From the NCBI GenBank assembly GCA_025201845.1, contig MU603951.1:128200-192199 (forward strand): a DNA stretch of 64,000 nt, written 5' to 3'. This stretch comes from Martensiomyces pterosporus. Taxonomy: Eukaryota > Kickxellomycota > Kickxellomycetes > Kickxellales > Kickxellaceae. Positions 19,305 through 28,704 of this stretch are shown here, one piece after another. The first letter of the stretch is position 1. Every line of letters starts with the position of its first letter. A program made the translations under genes and the position numbers. The notes under the pieces are model-generated. The model searched no databases and was not told where the DNA came from. It saw nothing but the letters and a program-made list of their open reading frames with translations.

Positions 19305-21140
19305 ATGGGCTGCAGGGCATGCGGCGGAACCGAAATCGAGCATGACTCAGCAAAGGGCATGTCGTACTGCACGGGGTGCGGCGAGGTGTGCGAAGAAAAC
19401 ACCATCGTCTCCGAGGTGACCTTTGGCGAGGCAGCCAGCGGGGCCGCCATCGTGCAGGGGTCCTTCATTCGTGCTGGCCAAACGAGAGCCAACATGGGCG
19501 GCCCAGGCAGGTACGGCAGCGGCCAAGAGTCGCGCGAAATGACTCTGTACAACTCCCGCCGCCGCATCCAACGCCTAGCCACGGCACTTGGCCTCTCGGA
19601 GCACTACATCGATTCGGCGCAGCGCTACTTTACGCTAGCACTCAACTTGAACTTTACGCGCGGCCGGCGGTCAACCAACGTGTCTGCGGCCTGCCTGTAC
19701 GTTGTGTGCCGCATGGAGAAGAACAGCCAGATGCTGATTGACTTTTCGGATGTGCTGCAGGTCAGCGTGTTTAAGCTCGGAGCGACGTTTGCCAAGCTTG
19801 TGAATGTGCTCAACCTGCAGCTGCCTATCGTTGATCCGTCGCTGTACATCTCGCGCTTTGCCTCTATGCTGGAGTTTGGCGACAAAACGCAGCAGGTGTG
19901 CCTGGATGCCATCCGTCTGGTGCAGAGAATGGACCGTGACTGGATTCGCACCGGCCGTCGCCCTGCTGGCATTTGCGGCGCCTGCTTGCTGATTGCTGCC
20001 AGGATGCATAACTTCCGTAGGACGCAGCGCGAGATTATCCGAGTGGTCAAAATTGCCGACACCACACTGCGCAGGCGGCTGGACGAGTTCAGAAAGACAC
20101 CCTCAGGCGAGCTCACTGTGGCCGACTTTAGGAGCTTGTGGCTCGAGCAGTCAGCTGACCCGCCGGCATTCGTCAATAGCCGACTGAAGGCTCGCAAAGC
20201 CGTCCTCGCCTCACAGCAGCGCCAAGAGCAGGCGGGTCTTTTAAAGAGACTCCGCAGTGGCGATACGGCTGGTGGCGACGACCAAGAGGCTGGTGCTGAG
20301 ACGAACAAGGATGAGGAGCCCGAGGACGACGATGAGATCTTGTTCAACAACACTGTCGATGAGGCCTTCTCGAGGGAGTTTAGCACGTATCTGCAAAGCG
20401 AGAAGCTCAAGTTCATCAGCTATGAGATGAGCAAAGACACGTTTGATCCAGACGTAAGCACCTGGGACGACATAGATGACGACGAAGTGAGGAACATCAT
20501 GCTCACCGAGGAAGAAGTCAGCATGAAGACCGAGATCTGGGATCGCGAGAACAAGGAGTTCATGGAGGAGCAAGCACGCAAGCGGCTGGCCAAGGAGATG
20601 GAAAAGGGCCCGAACAAGCGGCGGAGGTCGACCAAGAAGCGTGTTGCGGCTACGGGTGCCACGCCACTGGAGTCGGCACAGAACATGCTGGCCATGCGGC
20701 GTCTGTCAAAGAAAATCAACTACGATGTGCTGGGAAAGCTGCTCGACAGCGATGGCCCCAAGCCAAAGGTCGAGGACGTCCACGCCAATATGATTCCGTC
20801 GGGAGCACCCTCACGCATGATATCTGTCGCTGGCACGCCTGCGGCCAACTCGGGGTACGCAACGCCTGCACTGGAGCTCGCCAACGAAAACGCGCGGAGG
20901 AATGCCATGGAGGGGCTACCGGAGGCTCTGGCAAAGGTCGTCCCCGGCCCCAATGGCGACGCTGCTACCGAAACCATTGTTTATGAGGAAGGTGCGCAGG
21001 ATGCTCAGAGCGCTGCACCCAACGCGCCCGAGCCCGAAGATGACGACGAAGACGAGGAGGAGGAGTACGAGGAGCAGTACGACGATGCGTATGCTGCCGA
21101 CTATGGCCAGTACAACGAAGACGATGGAGACTACGAATGA
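19305..21140 (+). CDS. BRF1: TFIIIB 90-kDa subunit, TFIIB-related factor 1
   Basis: 611 residues. It has an N-terminal zinc ribbon (C3, C6, C22, C25 in MGCRACGG...YCTGCGEVC) and two cyclin folds (about 85-165 and 180-265; GRRSTNVSAACLYVVCRMEK and RRPAGICGACLLIAARMHN). A long acidic/basic Brf-specific half follows, with the conserved TBP-binding block around residues 380-430 (TWDDIDDDEVRNIMLTEEEV then KTEIWDRENKEFMEEQ). The C-terminus is acidic (DDEDEEEEYEEQYDD). Brf1 recruits Pol III with TBP and Bdp1 at tRNA and 5S genes. The start is the ATG at 19305 (MGCRACGGTEIEHD), placing the zinc ribbon at the usual distance. Confidence 0.95.
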   Translation: MGCRACGGTEIEHDSAKGMSYCTGCGEVCEENTIVSEVTFGEAASGAAIVQGSFIRAGQTRANMGGPGRYGSGQESREMTLYNSRRRIQRLATALGLSEHYIDSAQRYFTLALNLNFTRGRRSTNVSAACLYVVCRMEKNSQMLIDFSDVLQVSVFKLGATFAKLVNVLNLQLPIVDPSLYISRFASMLEFGDKTQQVCLDAIRLVQRMDRDWIRTGRRPAGICGACLLIAARMHNFRRTQREIIRVVKIADTTLRRRLDEFRKTPSGELTVADFRSLWLEQSADPPAFVNSRLKARKAVLASQQRQEQAGLLKRLRSGDTAGGDDQEAGAETNKDEEPEDDDEILFNNTVDEAFSREFSTYLQSEKLKFISYEMSKDTFDPDVSTWDDIDDDEVRNIMLTEEEVSMKTEIWDRENKEFMEEQARKRLAKEMEKGPNKRRRSTKKRVAATGATPLESAQNMLAMRRLSKKINYDVLGKLLDSDGPKPKVEDVHANMIPSGAPSRMISVAGTPAANSGYATPALELANENARRNAMEGLPEALAKVVPGPNGDAATETIVYEEGAQDAQSAAPNAPEPEDDDEDEEEEYEEQYDDAYAADYGQYNEDDGDYE

Positions 21141-22011
21141 GCCCAGTCTTCGGCACGAGCCCCCCCTCTGTATATCACCGTCCATGGCTCTGTCTATTAT
21201 TCCATTTCATCCTACATGCAGGCCTTTTCCCTACATCCTTACGTTTCATATCCATCAAGCACTTATTTCGCTATCTGCCACACCGCGCTGCCACGTTGTC
21301 TGTTTGACTAAGCGCCACTGCCGGTTGGTTAATACACGCAGTCTTGCTAAACCTCAAAACTCATAGTATAGTTGTTGGCATCTTCGTTTTTTTATTATTA
21401 TACATTTCCCCACCCAGACGCATGTTCGCTTCAGCTGAATCTGCCACAACTCATATGTGTATCTCGGCAACAGTAGCTTGCATCTATCCATTGAACAAAA
21501 CCCAATGGAACAGCCAAAATCCCACAAATATACATGCTTGTACATCTACGTGCGAGGCCAATGGCATTTATTGTCGACGGCAGTTGAAAAGCATGTTGCA
21601 TAGCCCGAAAAGGGGATGCCTCTGCAATAAACCACATCCCTAGTGGGGATTCCTGGTAGAGAACACAAATAGCACAGGTTTATATGCTAATATCAAGGTG
21701 CATCAAGGTGCTGTAGATATTGTCCTCCGATTACACGTGAGCACAGCTTGGCTGCTGCTGCTGCTGCTGCCATTCCCGCCGACTGACCGTTCACCAGCCA
21801 TATACATTTATTCTGAAAAGCGTAAGTAAAGTCGGGTGTATATAAATATTCGCTGGTAGGCATCACGACAGTGCTGCCACGCCTCGCTGTTGTCTACTGT
21901 TGGCCTTCTGCTTCAACATTCGCTCCTACCTTCCTGCTCTCAGCCCAGGCTTTTCTTGGTATACCGCTGCACCATCCCCGCTGCCACCTGCTTGCCGCCT
22001 ATTAGAAAAGC
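21141..22011. other. Intergenic: BRF1 3' region and S28 peptidase promoter
   Basis: 871 bp. It holds a CATCAAGGTG direct pair (about 21695-21712), a (CTG)n microsatellite (about 21751-21770) and a TATA-like box at 21839. The reading frames are short and not convincing. Confidence 0.45.
21839..21848 (+). promoter_or_regulatory. TATA-like box of the S28 peptidase gene
   Basis: TATATAAATA lies 173 bp before the ATG at 22012, a spacing close to that seen before the SNG1-like gene. This is a motif match only. Confidence 0.4.
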
Positions 22012-23562
22012 ATGCTGCTTCGCCCACCATCGCTTCTGCTCTTGCCGCTGTATTTGGCCAGCACTGTCAGCCGCGGCTTTGCTAAGCCCCTGGCGATGAG
22101 ACAAGCGCTGCAGCAGCGAGTTTGGTCAGAGTATCTTCTCGGCAGCAGCGACGCCAGTACTTTCAGCTCCTCACAATCGACAGTCAAATTGCTCCAAGGT
22201 GCTTCCTCGCTTAGCCGAGCAGCACAGGCATACAACGTGCACTATTTCCAGCAAAAAGTCGACCACTTTGGGCTGAACGACACCACATTCAAGCAGCGAA
22301 TCTACATCAACGGCGACAGCTACGCTGCAGATGGTCCTGTGTACCTGTTCAACAGCGGCGAGACGCCAGCGTCCCCCTCGTACCTCATCGCAGGAGAGCC
22401 GTACAATTTGGCCAAGGCAACCAATGGCATGGTGATTATCATGGAGCACCGGTACTATGGCGACTCCTACCCCGTTGATGACCTCTCGGGCCCCAATATG
22501 AAGTACCTGACGGTGGAGAATGCGCTCGAGGACATTGCCTACTTTATACGCAACTCAGCTACCTTTGTGCAGTCAGCCATCGGCGTGACCATCACGCCCC
22601 AGTCAAAGTGGGTGGCCACTGGTGGCTCGTATTCGGCTAATCTGGCGGTTTGGGCACGGCTGGAGTACCCGGATCTTATTCATGCTGCATATGCAAGCTC
22701 GGCGCCAGTGCTGGCTGAGATTGACTTTTACCAGTACGACCAGGTCGTTGGTCGCGCACTCCCTTGTGCCCAGAGTATAGCTGACGCAGTGCTGGCACTC
22801 GACACCATCCTGGATAGCCAAGACAGAGGGCTGATTGATAGCTGGAAGAAGACATTTGGGCTTGAGCTGCTGAAGGACGATGCTGACTTTGCTGGTGCAC
22901 TGACCGACCAGCTATCAATCACCGTACAGTACTACATGCCGCCTGTCGCCGGGAGTAACAGCTCCGACTCTATAGCCACGCTGTGCAGCTGGTTCAGCCG
23001 TACCCAGCATACTCCGCTGCAGAATCTGGCCGACATGACATCCGCATACATCCGCAACAACAATATTGACACTGTCGCTGCATACAGCTCGTATGCTGGA
23101 GCCAAGAACACGGGTCTCCACCAGGACGGCCGTGCGTGGTTCTACCAAACCTGCACGCAGTTCGGGTACTGGCAGACGGCGCCGCAGCCGCCACTGCGCC
23201 GTCTGAGATCCAAGTATATGACCGTGGAATGGCAGAGCAGCCCTTGCAGTGCATTCTTTGGCGACAGCATCACAGGCCATGCGAACGTGGGCTCAATAAA
23301 CAGGAAGTACGGCGGTCTGTTGCCCAACGTCACCCGCGTGGTCTTTGTCAATGGGCTGATGGACCCGTGGAGCGAGCTGTCTGTGGGCGTGGACACGCCC
23401 ACGTCGAAGAGGGTCGCTGAGATGGGGCAGAATGCTGTCATTACGATGTCCAAGGCGTCGCATGTCACGGATTTCTATTTTGCAAACACGCGGACTGCCT
23501 TTGGCGTCAGCATTGCCAGACAGAGGATATTACAGGCAATCCAAGTGTTCCTCTCTGAGTAG
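22012..23562 (+). CDS. Secreted serine carboxypeptidase, S28 family (PRCP-like)
   Basis: 516 residues. It starts with a signal peptide (MLLRPPSLLLLPLYLASTVSRG). The mature part opens with the S28 hallmark FQQKVDHFGLNDTTFKQRI, then GPVYLFNSGE and IIMEHRYYGDSYP. The nucleophile lies in GGSYSANLAVW (Ser206); this is GGSYSA rather than the common GGSYGG. The acid lies in VNGLMDPWSEL and the His in SKASHVTDF. There are several N-glycosylation sites (NDTT, NSS, NVT). S28 enzymes remove residues after proline in acidic compartments or outside the cell. The gene is intronless with a TATA-like box upstream. Confidence 0.92.
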   Translation: MLLRPPSLLLLPLYLASTVSRGFAKPLAMRQALQQRVWSEYLLGSSDASTFSSSQSTVKLLQGASSLSRAAQAYNVHYFQQKVDHFGLNDTTFKQRIYINGDSYAADGPVYLFNSGETPASPSYLIAGEPYNLAKATNGMVIIMEHRYYGDSYPVDDLSGPNMKYLTVENALEDIAYFIRNSATFVQSAIGVTITPQSKWVATGGSYSANLAVWARLEYPDLIHAAYASSAPVLAEIDFYQYDQVVGRALPCAQSIADAVLALDTILDSQDRGLIDSWKKTFGLELLKDDADFAGALTDQLSITVQYYMPPVAGSNSSDSIATLCSWFSRTQHTPLQNLADMTSAYIRNNNIDTVAAYSSYAGAKNTGLHQDGRAWFYQTCTQFGYWQTAPQPPLRRLRSKYMTVEWQSSPCSAFFGDSITGHANVGSINRKYGGLLPNVTRVVFVNGLMDPWSELSVGVDTPTSKRVAEMGQNAVITMSKASHVTDFYFANTRTAFGVSIARQRILQAIQVFLSE

Positions 23563-23869
23563 GGACATTGTATATGGCTCACTAGCATGGGGGCCGTGAG
23601 AAGACTGGACACAGAGCATGGCAATCCTGCTCTGCGGCCACCACGCTGCGCTCTCTGCTGTGCCCTTCGCAGGCTGATCTGGCTTTGCTCGCATCTCTCC
23701 CCTCACCCTGTGCTGTGGCAGTGGCTAGCACTTCGCTTCTCTTCGCTTTCTCTTAGACGATTTCTCTATATCTCGCACCAAACGCACACCACTACCACCC
23801 GCGTATTTCTTCTGCGCTAGCAACAGGAAAACCGTAAGCGCAACAATCATCCACACGTCTTGGTTTACA
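23563..23869. other. Intergenic between S28 peptidase and SDR gene
   Basis: 307 bp, C/T-rich towards the SDR start. Nothing else is seen. Confidence 0.45.
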
Positions 23870-24691
23870 ATGGCAAACGACTTTCTAGGGCTCGCTGGCG
23901 TGCATGTGTTTGTGACCGGAGCATCAGGCGGCGTCGGTCTGGCTACGTCGCGTGCGTTCCTCGAGCAGGGCGCCAAGGTGACACTCCACTACAACACAAC
24001 CAAGGATACGCTCCTCCCCCTCGTTGAAGAGTACCCTGGGATGACAGCCACTGTCAAGGCAAGAATCGACGACGAAGCCGAGGTGAGGCAGGCATTCAAG
24101 GAGGCCGCCGAGTCTCTTGGCCCCGTGCAAGTCCTCATTGTCAACCATGGTATCTGGCCGTCCGACCAGATCCTGCTGAAGGACATGTCCTTGGAGCACT
24201 GGAGCCGGACCATCAACGTCAACCTCACGGGCAGCTTCCTCGCGATCCGCCAATATATGCAGCAGCTGGTCGAGCACAGCGTTCAGGAGAACGTTGCTGT
24301 TGTGATGGTTGGGTCCACTGCTGGCAAGTTTGGCGAGTGGTATCATGCCGATTACGCCGCGTCAAAGTCGGCCATGATGTACGGACTGACGCTGAGCCTG
24401 AAGAACGAGATTGTGCAGTTCTGTCCGCGCGGCCGTGTCAATGCCGTTGCGCCTGGGTGGATCCGCACGCCGATGGCGGAGCCCGCGCTGAAGAACAGAG
24501 AGGTCGTGGAGAGGGCGTTTGCCACGTCGCCGCTGAACAAGATTTCGGAGCCCGAGGACATTGCCAGCTCCATCGTGTTCCTGGCCAGCGAGAAAGCAGC
24601 CGGCAACATCACTGGGCATGTCGTTGATGTCAACGCCGGCATGGAGGGAAGAGTGCTCAACCCAGTCACTGTTTTGCCGTCAAAGGTCTGA
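23870..24691 (+). CDS. Classical SDR oxidoreductase (FabG-like)
   Basis: 273 residues with the complete short-chain dehydrogenase signature: TGASGGVG (16-23) for cofactor, VNHG (91-94) in place of NNAG, the catalytic Ser149 (VGSTAG), and Tyr162/Lys166 in YAASK. VNAVAPGWIRTPM and the C-terminal ITGHVVDVNAG strand also match 3-oxoacyl-ACP-reductase-like members. No targeting sequence is evident, so cytosolic action is likely. Substrate cannot be told from sequence. Single exon, ATG at 23870 (MANDFLGLAGVHVFV). Confidence 0.88.
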   Translation: MANDFLGLAGVHVFVTGASGGVGLATSRAFLEQGAKVTLHYNTTKDTLLPLVEEYPGMTATVKARIDDEAEVRQAFKEAAESLGPVQVLIVNHGIWPSDQILLKDMSLEHWSRTINVNLTGSFLAIRQYMQQLVEHSVQENVAVVMVGSTAGKFGEWYHADYAASKSAMMYGLTLSLKNEIVQFCPRGRVNAVAPGWIRTPMAEPALKNREVVERAFATSPLNKISEPEDIASSIVFLASEKAAGNITGHVVDVNAGMEGRVLNPVTVLPSKV

Positions 24692-25099
24692 GAAGCCTGG
24701 CCAGGAGCGCTAGGGCTTTCACTTGCCATCATGCGTCTTCCGCTACGTGCATCGCTTCGTTGAGGGCGCCTGTGCTCTGTGGGCGCGAGGGTGGGTAAAG
24801 GCGGGCGGTTTGGCGAAGACGCGGTCGCTTGCACCATTGCTCACTGCACACTTGCCATTGGGTGGAGCTTGCAGAGAAAGGGCTGCGATTACGTGTGCAT
24901 GTGCTTGGAAAAGATATGCGTAAGAGCTTTTTCACTGGCCCTCTCCGCCTCTTTCCTCCCAGTTCATCATTACCTACCCAGGCTTTCTCTTTATTTTCAA
25001 CGACCAAGATATACACCATTATCACCGCCTGATAAGTGCGCTTAGCAAGTCGCAGCACAAGAGTTAGATATAGGCTGCTTTTCTGTGGAAACAACCAAA
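24692..25099. other. Intergenic between SDR gene and PIM1
   Basis: 408 bp with C/T-rich tracts near 24930-25000. No gene is recognised. Confidence 0.45.
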
Positions 25100-28000
25100 A
25101 TGTCGCAGCTTTACAGATTCGGCGTTGCGCAAGCTGTGCTTTCGCGCCCAGCCAGCCGCGCGCTCTCGCTTGCTGCCAGCAGGAGCAGCGCGCGGCACTG
25201 CAGTGTGCTCACGGACAAAGCCCTTGGCAGGCTCAACAATAGACACAGCAGCCGGGCACCAGCCGCCCGCGCATTTTCTCTGCACAGCAGCAGCAGCAGC
25301 ACTAGACGCAGCAGCAGCCTCGATGGCAGCAGCCAGCAGATGCTGCTCCCTATGGCACCGCTGCCTGTCAACATGAGTTCTAGAAGATGGTTCCAGACAA
25401 CCAGAGTTCCTCGGAAGAAGAAGGACGGAAAGTCCGATGACGGTGGCGAAAATGCCGCCAGGCCAAGCAGGGACAAGGAAGATGAAGGAGAGAAGCACGA
25501 GGAAGAGACAGAAGATGTCCAGGCTGCTGAGAGCGAGGAGAAGGGTCGGCGCCGGCGAGCACCGCGGCGATCTGAAGCCGAAGGGGCAGCTGCGGAGAAC
25601 GGCGCTGGACAGCACGAGCAGGCGCAGACGGACCCGCTGACCCAGCTCAAGCGCGCAGTAGGAGTGGCAGACTATGCGCAGGGGCAGCAGTCGTTCATTC
25701 CCGACAACTACCCAAAGGTCATGATGCTTCCAATTACCAGGCGGCCGCTGTTTCCCTCGCTGTACAAATCGATACAGGTGCAGGACCCTCAGGTCATTGG
25801 CGCGCTGAAGGAGCTTGTGGAGCGCGGTGAGCCCTATGTCGCCACGTTCATGTTGAAGGACGATGAGAAGGACGTCGATTCCATCAAGGATGTGAGCGAG
25901 GTCCATGAGATCGGTGTGTTCTCGCGCATCATGTCTATCTACGTGTCACCAAACCCTGAGGACAAACACTTGACCGTGGCGCTTTACCCCTGGCGTCGCG
26001 TTCGCATGAAGCGCATCATCGGAGACGGCAAGGGCGCCGCACCGGTCGCTGTCGAGTCTGCACCTGATGCTGGTGCCGTTGTCGGCGGCGGCAGTGAGGT
26101 GGTTGAGCCCAGCGAGCATGACTCCAGCGCACTGGCAGCAGCAGCCGAATCTGGCAGCGACGCCGCCGTGGCAGATGCCGGCAAAGTCCTTGATTCGATC
26201 AAGACGGACTACGACTTTACTGCCATTGAGGTAGAGAACGTTGAGGACGAGCCATTCGATGCCAAGGACGCTACCATCAGCGCCACGATGTCGGAGATCG
26301 TCTCCGTTCTGCGCGAGATCACAACGATGAACCCCATGTTCCGCGAGCAGATCCACCACTTCGCCAGCGCACAGGTGTCCAAGGCCGTGTTCGAGAATCC
26401 ATCGAAGTTGGCGGACTTTGCCGCTGCATTGTCTGGGGGCAGCTCCGAAGAGCTGCAGGATATCTTGAGCGACCTGAACGTCACCACTCGCTTGGAGAGG
26501 GCGCTCGTTGTGCTGAAGAAGGAGCTCATGAACGCGCAGCTCCAGAACAAGATCAGCAAGGACGTTGAGGCAAAGATCTCTAAGCGCCAGCGCGACTTTT
26601 ATCTGATGGAGCAGCTCAAGGGGATCAAGCGCGAGCTGGGCCTTGAGAGCGACGGCAAGGACAAGCTGATCGAGCAGTTCAAGGCCAAGGCAGAGACGCT
26701 GCAGATGCCAGCGGACGTGAAAAAGGTGTTTGATGAGGAGGTCAGCAAGCTCGCTCATTTGGAGCCAGCGGCATCCGAGTTCAACGTCACCCGCAACTAC
26801 CTGGATTGGATCACGCAGATCCCATGGGGCAAGTGCTCGGTTGAGGACTACAACCTCGAGAGGGCCAAGGTCGTTCTTGACGAGGACCACTACGGATTGG
26901 AGGATGTGAAGCAGCGCATTCTGGAGTTTATTGCGGTTGGCAAGCTGCGTGGTGCCGTGCAAGGCAAGATCCTCTGCTTCGTGGGGCCTCCTGGTGTTGG
27001 AAAGACCTCGATTGGAAAGAGCATTGCGCGCTCTCTTAACCGCGAGTTCTTCCGCTTTAGCGTGGGTGGCTTGACGGACGTTGCTGAGATCAAGGGCCAC
27101 AGGCGGACTTATGTTGGCGCTATGCCGGGCAAGGTCGTACAGGCTCTCAAGCGAGTGCAGACCGAGAACCCCTTGCTGCTGATCGATGAGATTGACAAGC
27201 TTGGGCGCGGCCATCAGGGAGATCCAGCATCGGCGCTGCTCGAGCTGCTCGATCCCGAGCAGAACGGCGCTTTCCTTGACCACTACATGGATGTGCCTGT
27301 GGATCTGTCGCGGGTGCTCTTCGTGTGCACGGCCAATGTCACGGACACCATCCCTGGCCCGCTGCTTGACCGCATGGAGGTGATTCGTCTGAGTGGATAC
27401 CTGGCTGACGAGAAGCGCGCGATCAGCCAGCGGTATCTGGCTCCTCAGGCGAAGGAGGCTGCTGGGCTGGCCGGTGCTCATGTATCGGTCACTGACGATG
27501 CGGTCGACGCCCTTGTGCGCAACTACTGTCGCGAGAGCGGTGTGCGTAATCTGAAGAAGCACATCGAGAAGATCTTCCGCAAGGCAGCGCTGAGGATCGT
27601 CGAGAGCGGCGTCGCTGTTGCCGCACCTGCCTCTGAGGCCACTGGAGCTGCTAATCAGGCTTCTTCAGGCAAGACAGCGAGCGAGGCTGATGCCAAGAAG
27701 AAGAGCGAAGAGGAGGCGTCTGCTGCTGGTGCTGCCAGGGACGAGCCAAGGAGAATGGTTGTTCCCGATGCCTACTCGCTGGATATTGGCGCCAGCGAGT
27801 TGAAGGACTATGTCGGGCCAGCAGTCTTCGAGTCGGATCGCCTGTACGATACTACTCCTGCAGGCGTTGTGATGGGGCTCGCCTGGACGAGCATGGGCGG
27901 ATCGGCGCTTTACATCGAGTCGGTTGTTGAAGCAACTCTCCCGTCTGAGAGCAGCGGCGACGGGAACCACGACGGCGGACCGCGTGGGCGCCTTCATACC

Positions 28001-28453
28001 ACGGGCCAGCTGGGCGATGTGATGAAGGAGTCGTCGACTCTCGCGTACACCTACGTGCGCTCGCTGATGAACCGCCGCCACCCCGACAACAGGTTCTTCG
28101 ACAACAACATCATCCACCTGCACGTCCCCGAGGGTGCTACGCCAAAGGACGGGCCGAGCGCTGGAGTCACCATGACCACCGCCCTTCTGTCGCTTGCGCT
28201 GAACATGCCGATCAGGCCCGACGTCGCTATGACTGGCGAGCTCACGCTGACCGGGCGCGTTTTGAAGATCGGCGGGCTGAAGGAAAAGACCATTGCGGCG
28301 CGTCGGTCGGGGGTCAAGCGCATTCTGTTCCCCAAGGCAAACTTGGCGGACTGGGAGGAGCTCCCTGCTAATGTCAAGGAGGGCATCGAGGGCTGCCCGA
28401 TCGAGTGGTACGAGCAGATCCCTCCCCTGGTTGGACTCGCTGACGAAAAGTGA
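25100..28453 (+). CDS. PIM1: Mitochondrial Lon protease
   Basis: 1117 residues, a matrix ATP-dependent serine protease that degrades misfolded proteins. The long N-terminus (residues 1-100) is rich in Arg/Ser/Ala with no acids, a mitochondrial presequence. An acidic linker and the Lon N-domain from about residue 205 (PKVMMLPITRRPLFPSL) follow. The N-domain has an Ala/Gly/Ser-rich insert of about 70 residues. Next come the AAA module with Walker A GPPGVGKT (629-636) and Walker B LLLIDEIDKLG, and the protease domain with Ser1020 (DGPSAGV) and Lys1063 (GLKEKT). Between the AAA and protease parts is a fungal-type Ala/Glu/Lys-rich insert (about 835-875), as in yeast Pim1. The first ATG is at 25100. 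Confidence 0.96.
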   Translation: MSQLYRFGVAQAVLSRPASRALSLAASRSSARHCSVLTDKALGRLNNRHSSRAPAARAFSLHSSSSSTRRSSSLDGSSQQMLLPMAPLPVNMSSRRWFQTTRVPRKKKDGKSDDGGENAARPSRDKEDEGEKHEEETEDVQAAESEEKGRRRRAPRRSEAEGAAAENGAGQHEQAQTDPLTQLKRAVGVADYAQGQQSFIPDNYPKVMMLPITRRPLFPSLYKSIQVQDPQVIGALKELVERGEPYVATFMLKDDEKDVDSIKDVSEVHEIGVFSRIMSIYVSPNPEDKHLTVALYPWRRVRMKRIIGDGKGAAPVAVESAPDAGAVVGGGSEVVEPSEHDSSALAAAAESGSDAAVADAGKVLDSIKTDYDFTAIEVENVEDEPFDAKDATISATMSEIVSVLREITTMNPMFREQIHHFASAQVSKAVFENPSKLADFAAALSGGSSEELQDILSDLNVTTRLERALVVLKKELMNAQLQNKISKDVEAKISKRQRDFYLMEQLKGIKRELGLESDGKDKLIEQFKAKAETLQMPADVKKVFDEEVSKLAHLEPAASEFNVTRNYLDWITQIPWGKCSVEDYNLERAKVVLDEDHYGLEDVKQRILEFIAVGKLRGAVQGKILCFVGPPGVGKTSIGKSIARSLNREFFRFSVGGLTDVAEIKGHRRTYVGAMPGKVVQALKRVQTENPLLLIDEIDKLGRGHQGDPASALLELLDPEQNGAFLDHYMDVPVDLSRVLFVCTANVTDTIPGPLLDRMEVIRLSGYLADEKRAISQRYLAPQAKEAAGLAGAHVSVTDDAVDALVRNYCRESGVRNLKKHIEKIFRKAALRIVESGVAVAAPASEATGAANQASSGKTASEADAKKKSEEEASAAGAARDEPRRMVVPDAYSLDIGASELKDYVGPAVFESDRLYDTTPAGVVMGLAWTSMGGSALYIESVVEATLPSESSGDGNHDGGPRGRLHTTGQLGDVMKESSTLAYTYVRSLMNRRHPDNRFFDNNIIHLHVPEGATPKDGPSAGVTMTTALLSLALNMPIRPDVAMTGELTLTGRVLKIGGLKEKTIAARRSGVKRILFPKANLADWEELPANVKEGIEGCPIEWYEQIPPLVGLADEK

Positions 28454-28704
28454 ACTGTGCAAATGGCACCTGCCAGGCGTGTACTCTTGTTTTACACTGC
28501 AGCCAGACCCAGGCGCGCTGGCTTAAAGCGGAGCTGAGCAAAACAGAAGCGCTGCACTCAGGGAAAAGTACACTACACATAGAATTTGAAGACAGTCAAA
28601 GAACAGAGCAAAGGCAAGAAACAGGGGAAGAAACAGGGGAAAGGGAGCAAAAGCAAAGTGCAAGAATAAGAAGAAAAAGGGGGAGGAAGGAAATAAGTCA
28701 GGCG

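Noticed and set aside
21344..21643. 99-codon frame after BRF1
   Set aside because: No ATG at its start, low-complexity 3'-UTR-like surroundings and no motif.
25946..27562. 538-codon open frame antisense to Lon
   Set aside because: A mirror of GC-rich codon usage in PIM1. The translation has no family features, while the sense strand carries complete Lon motifs.
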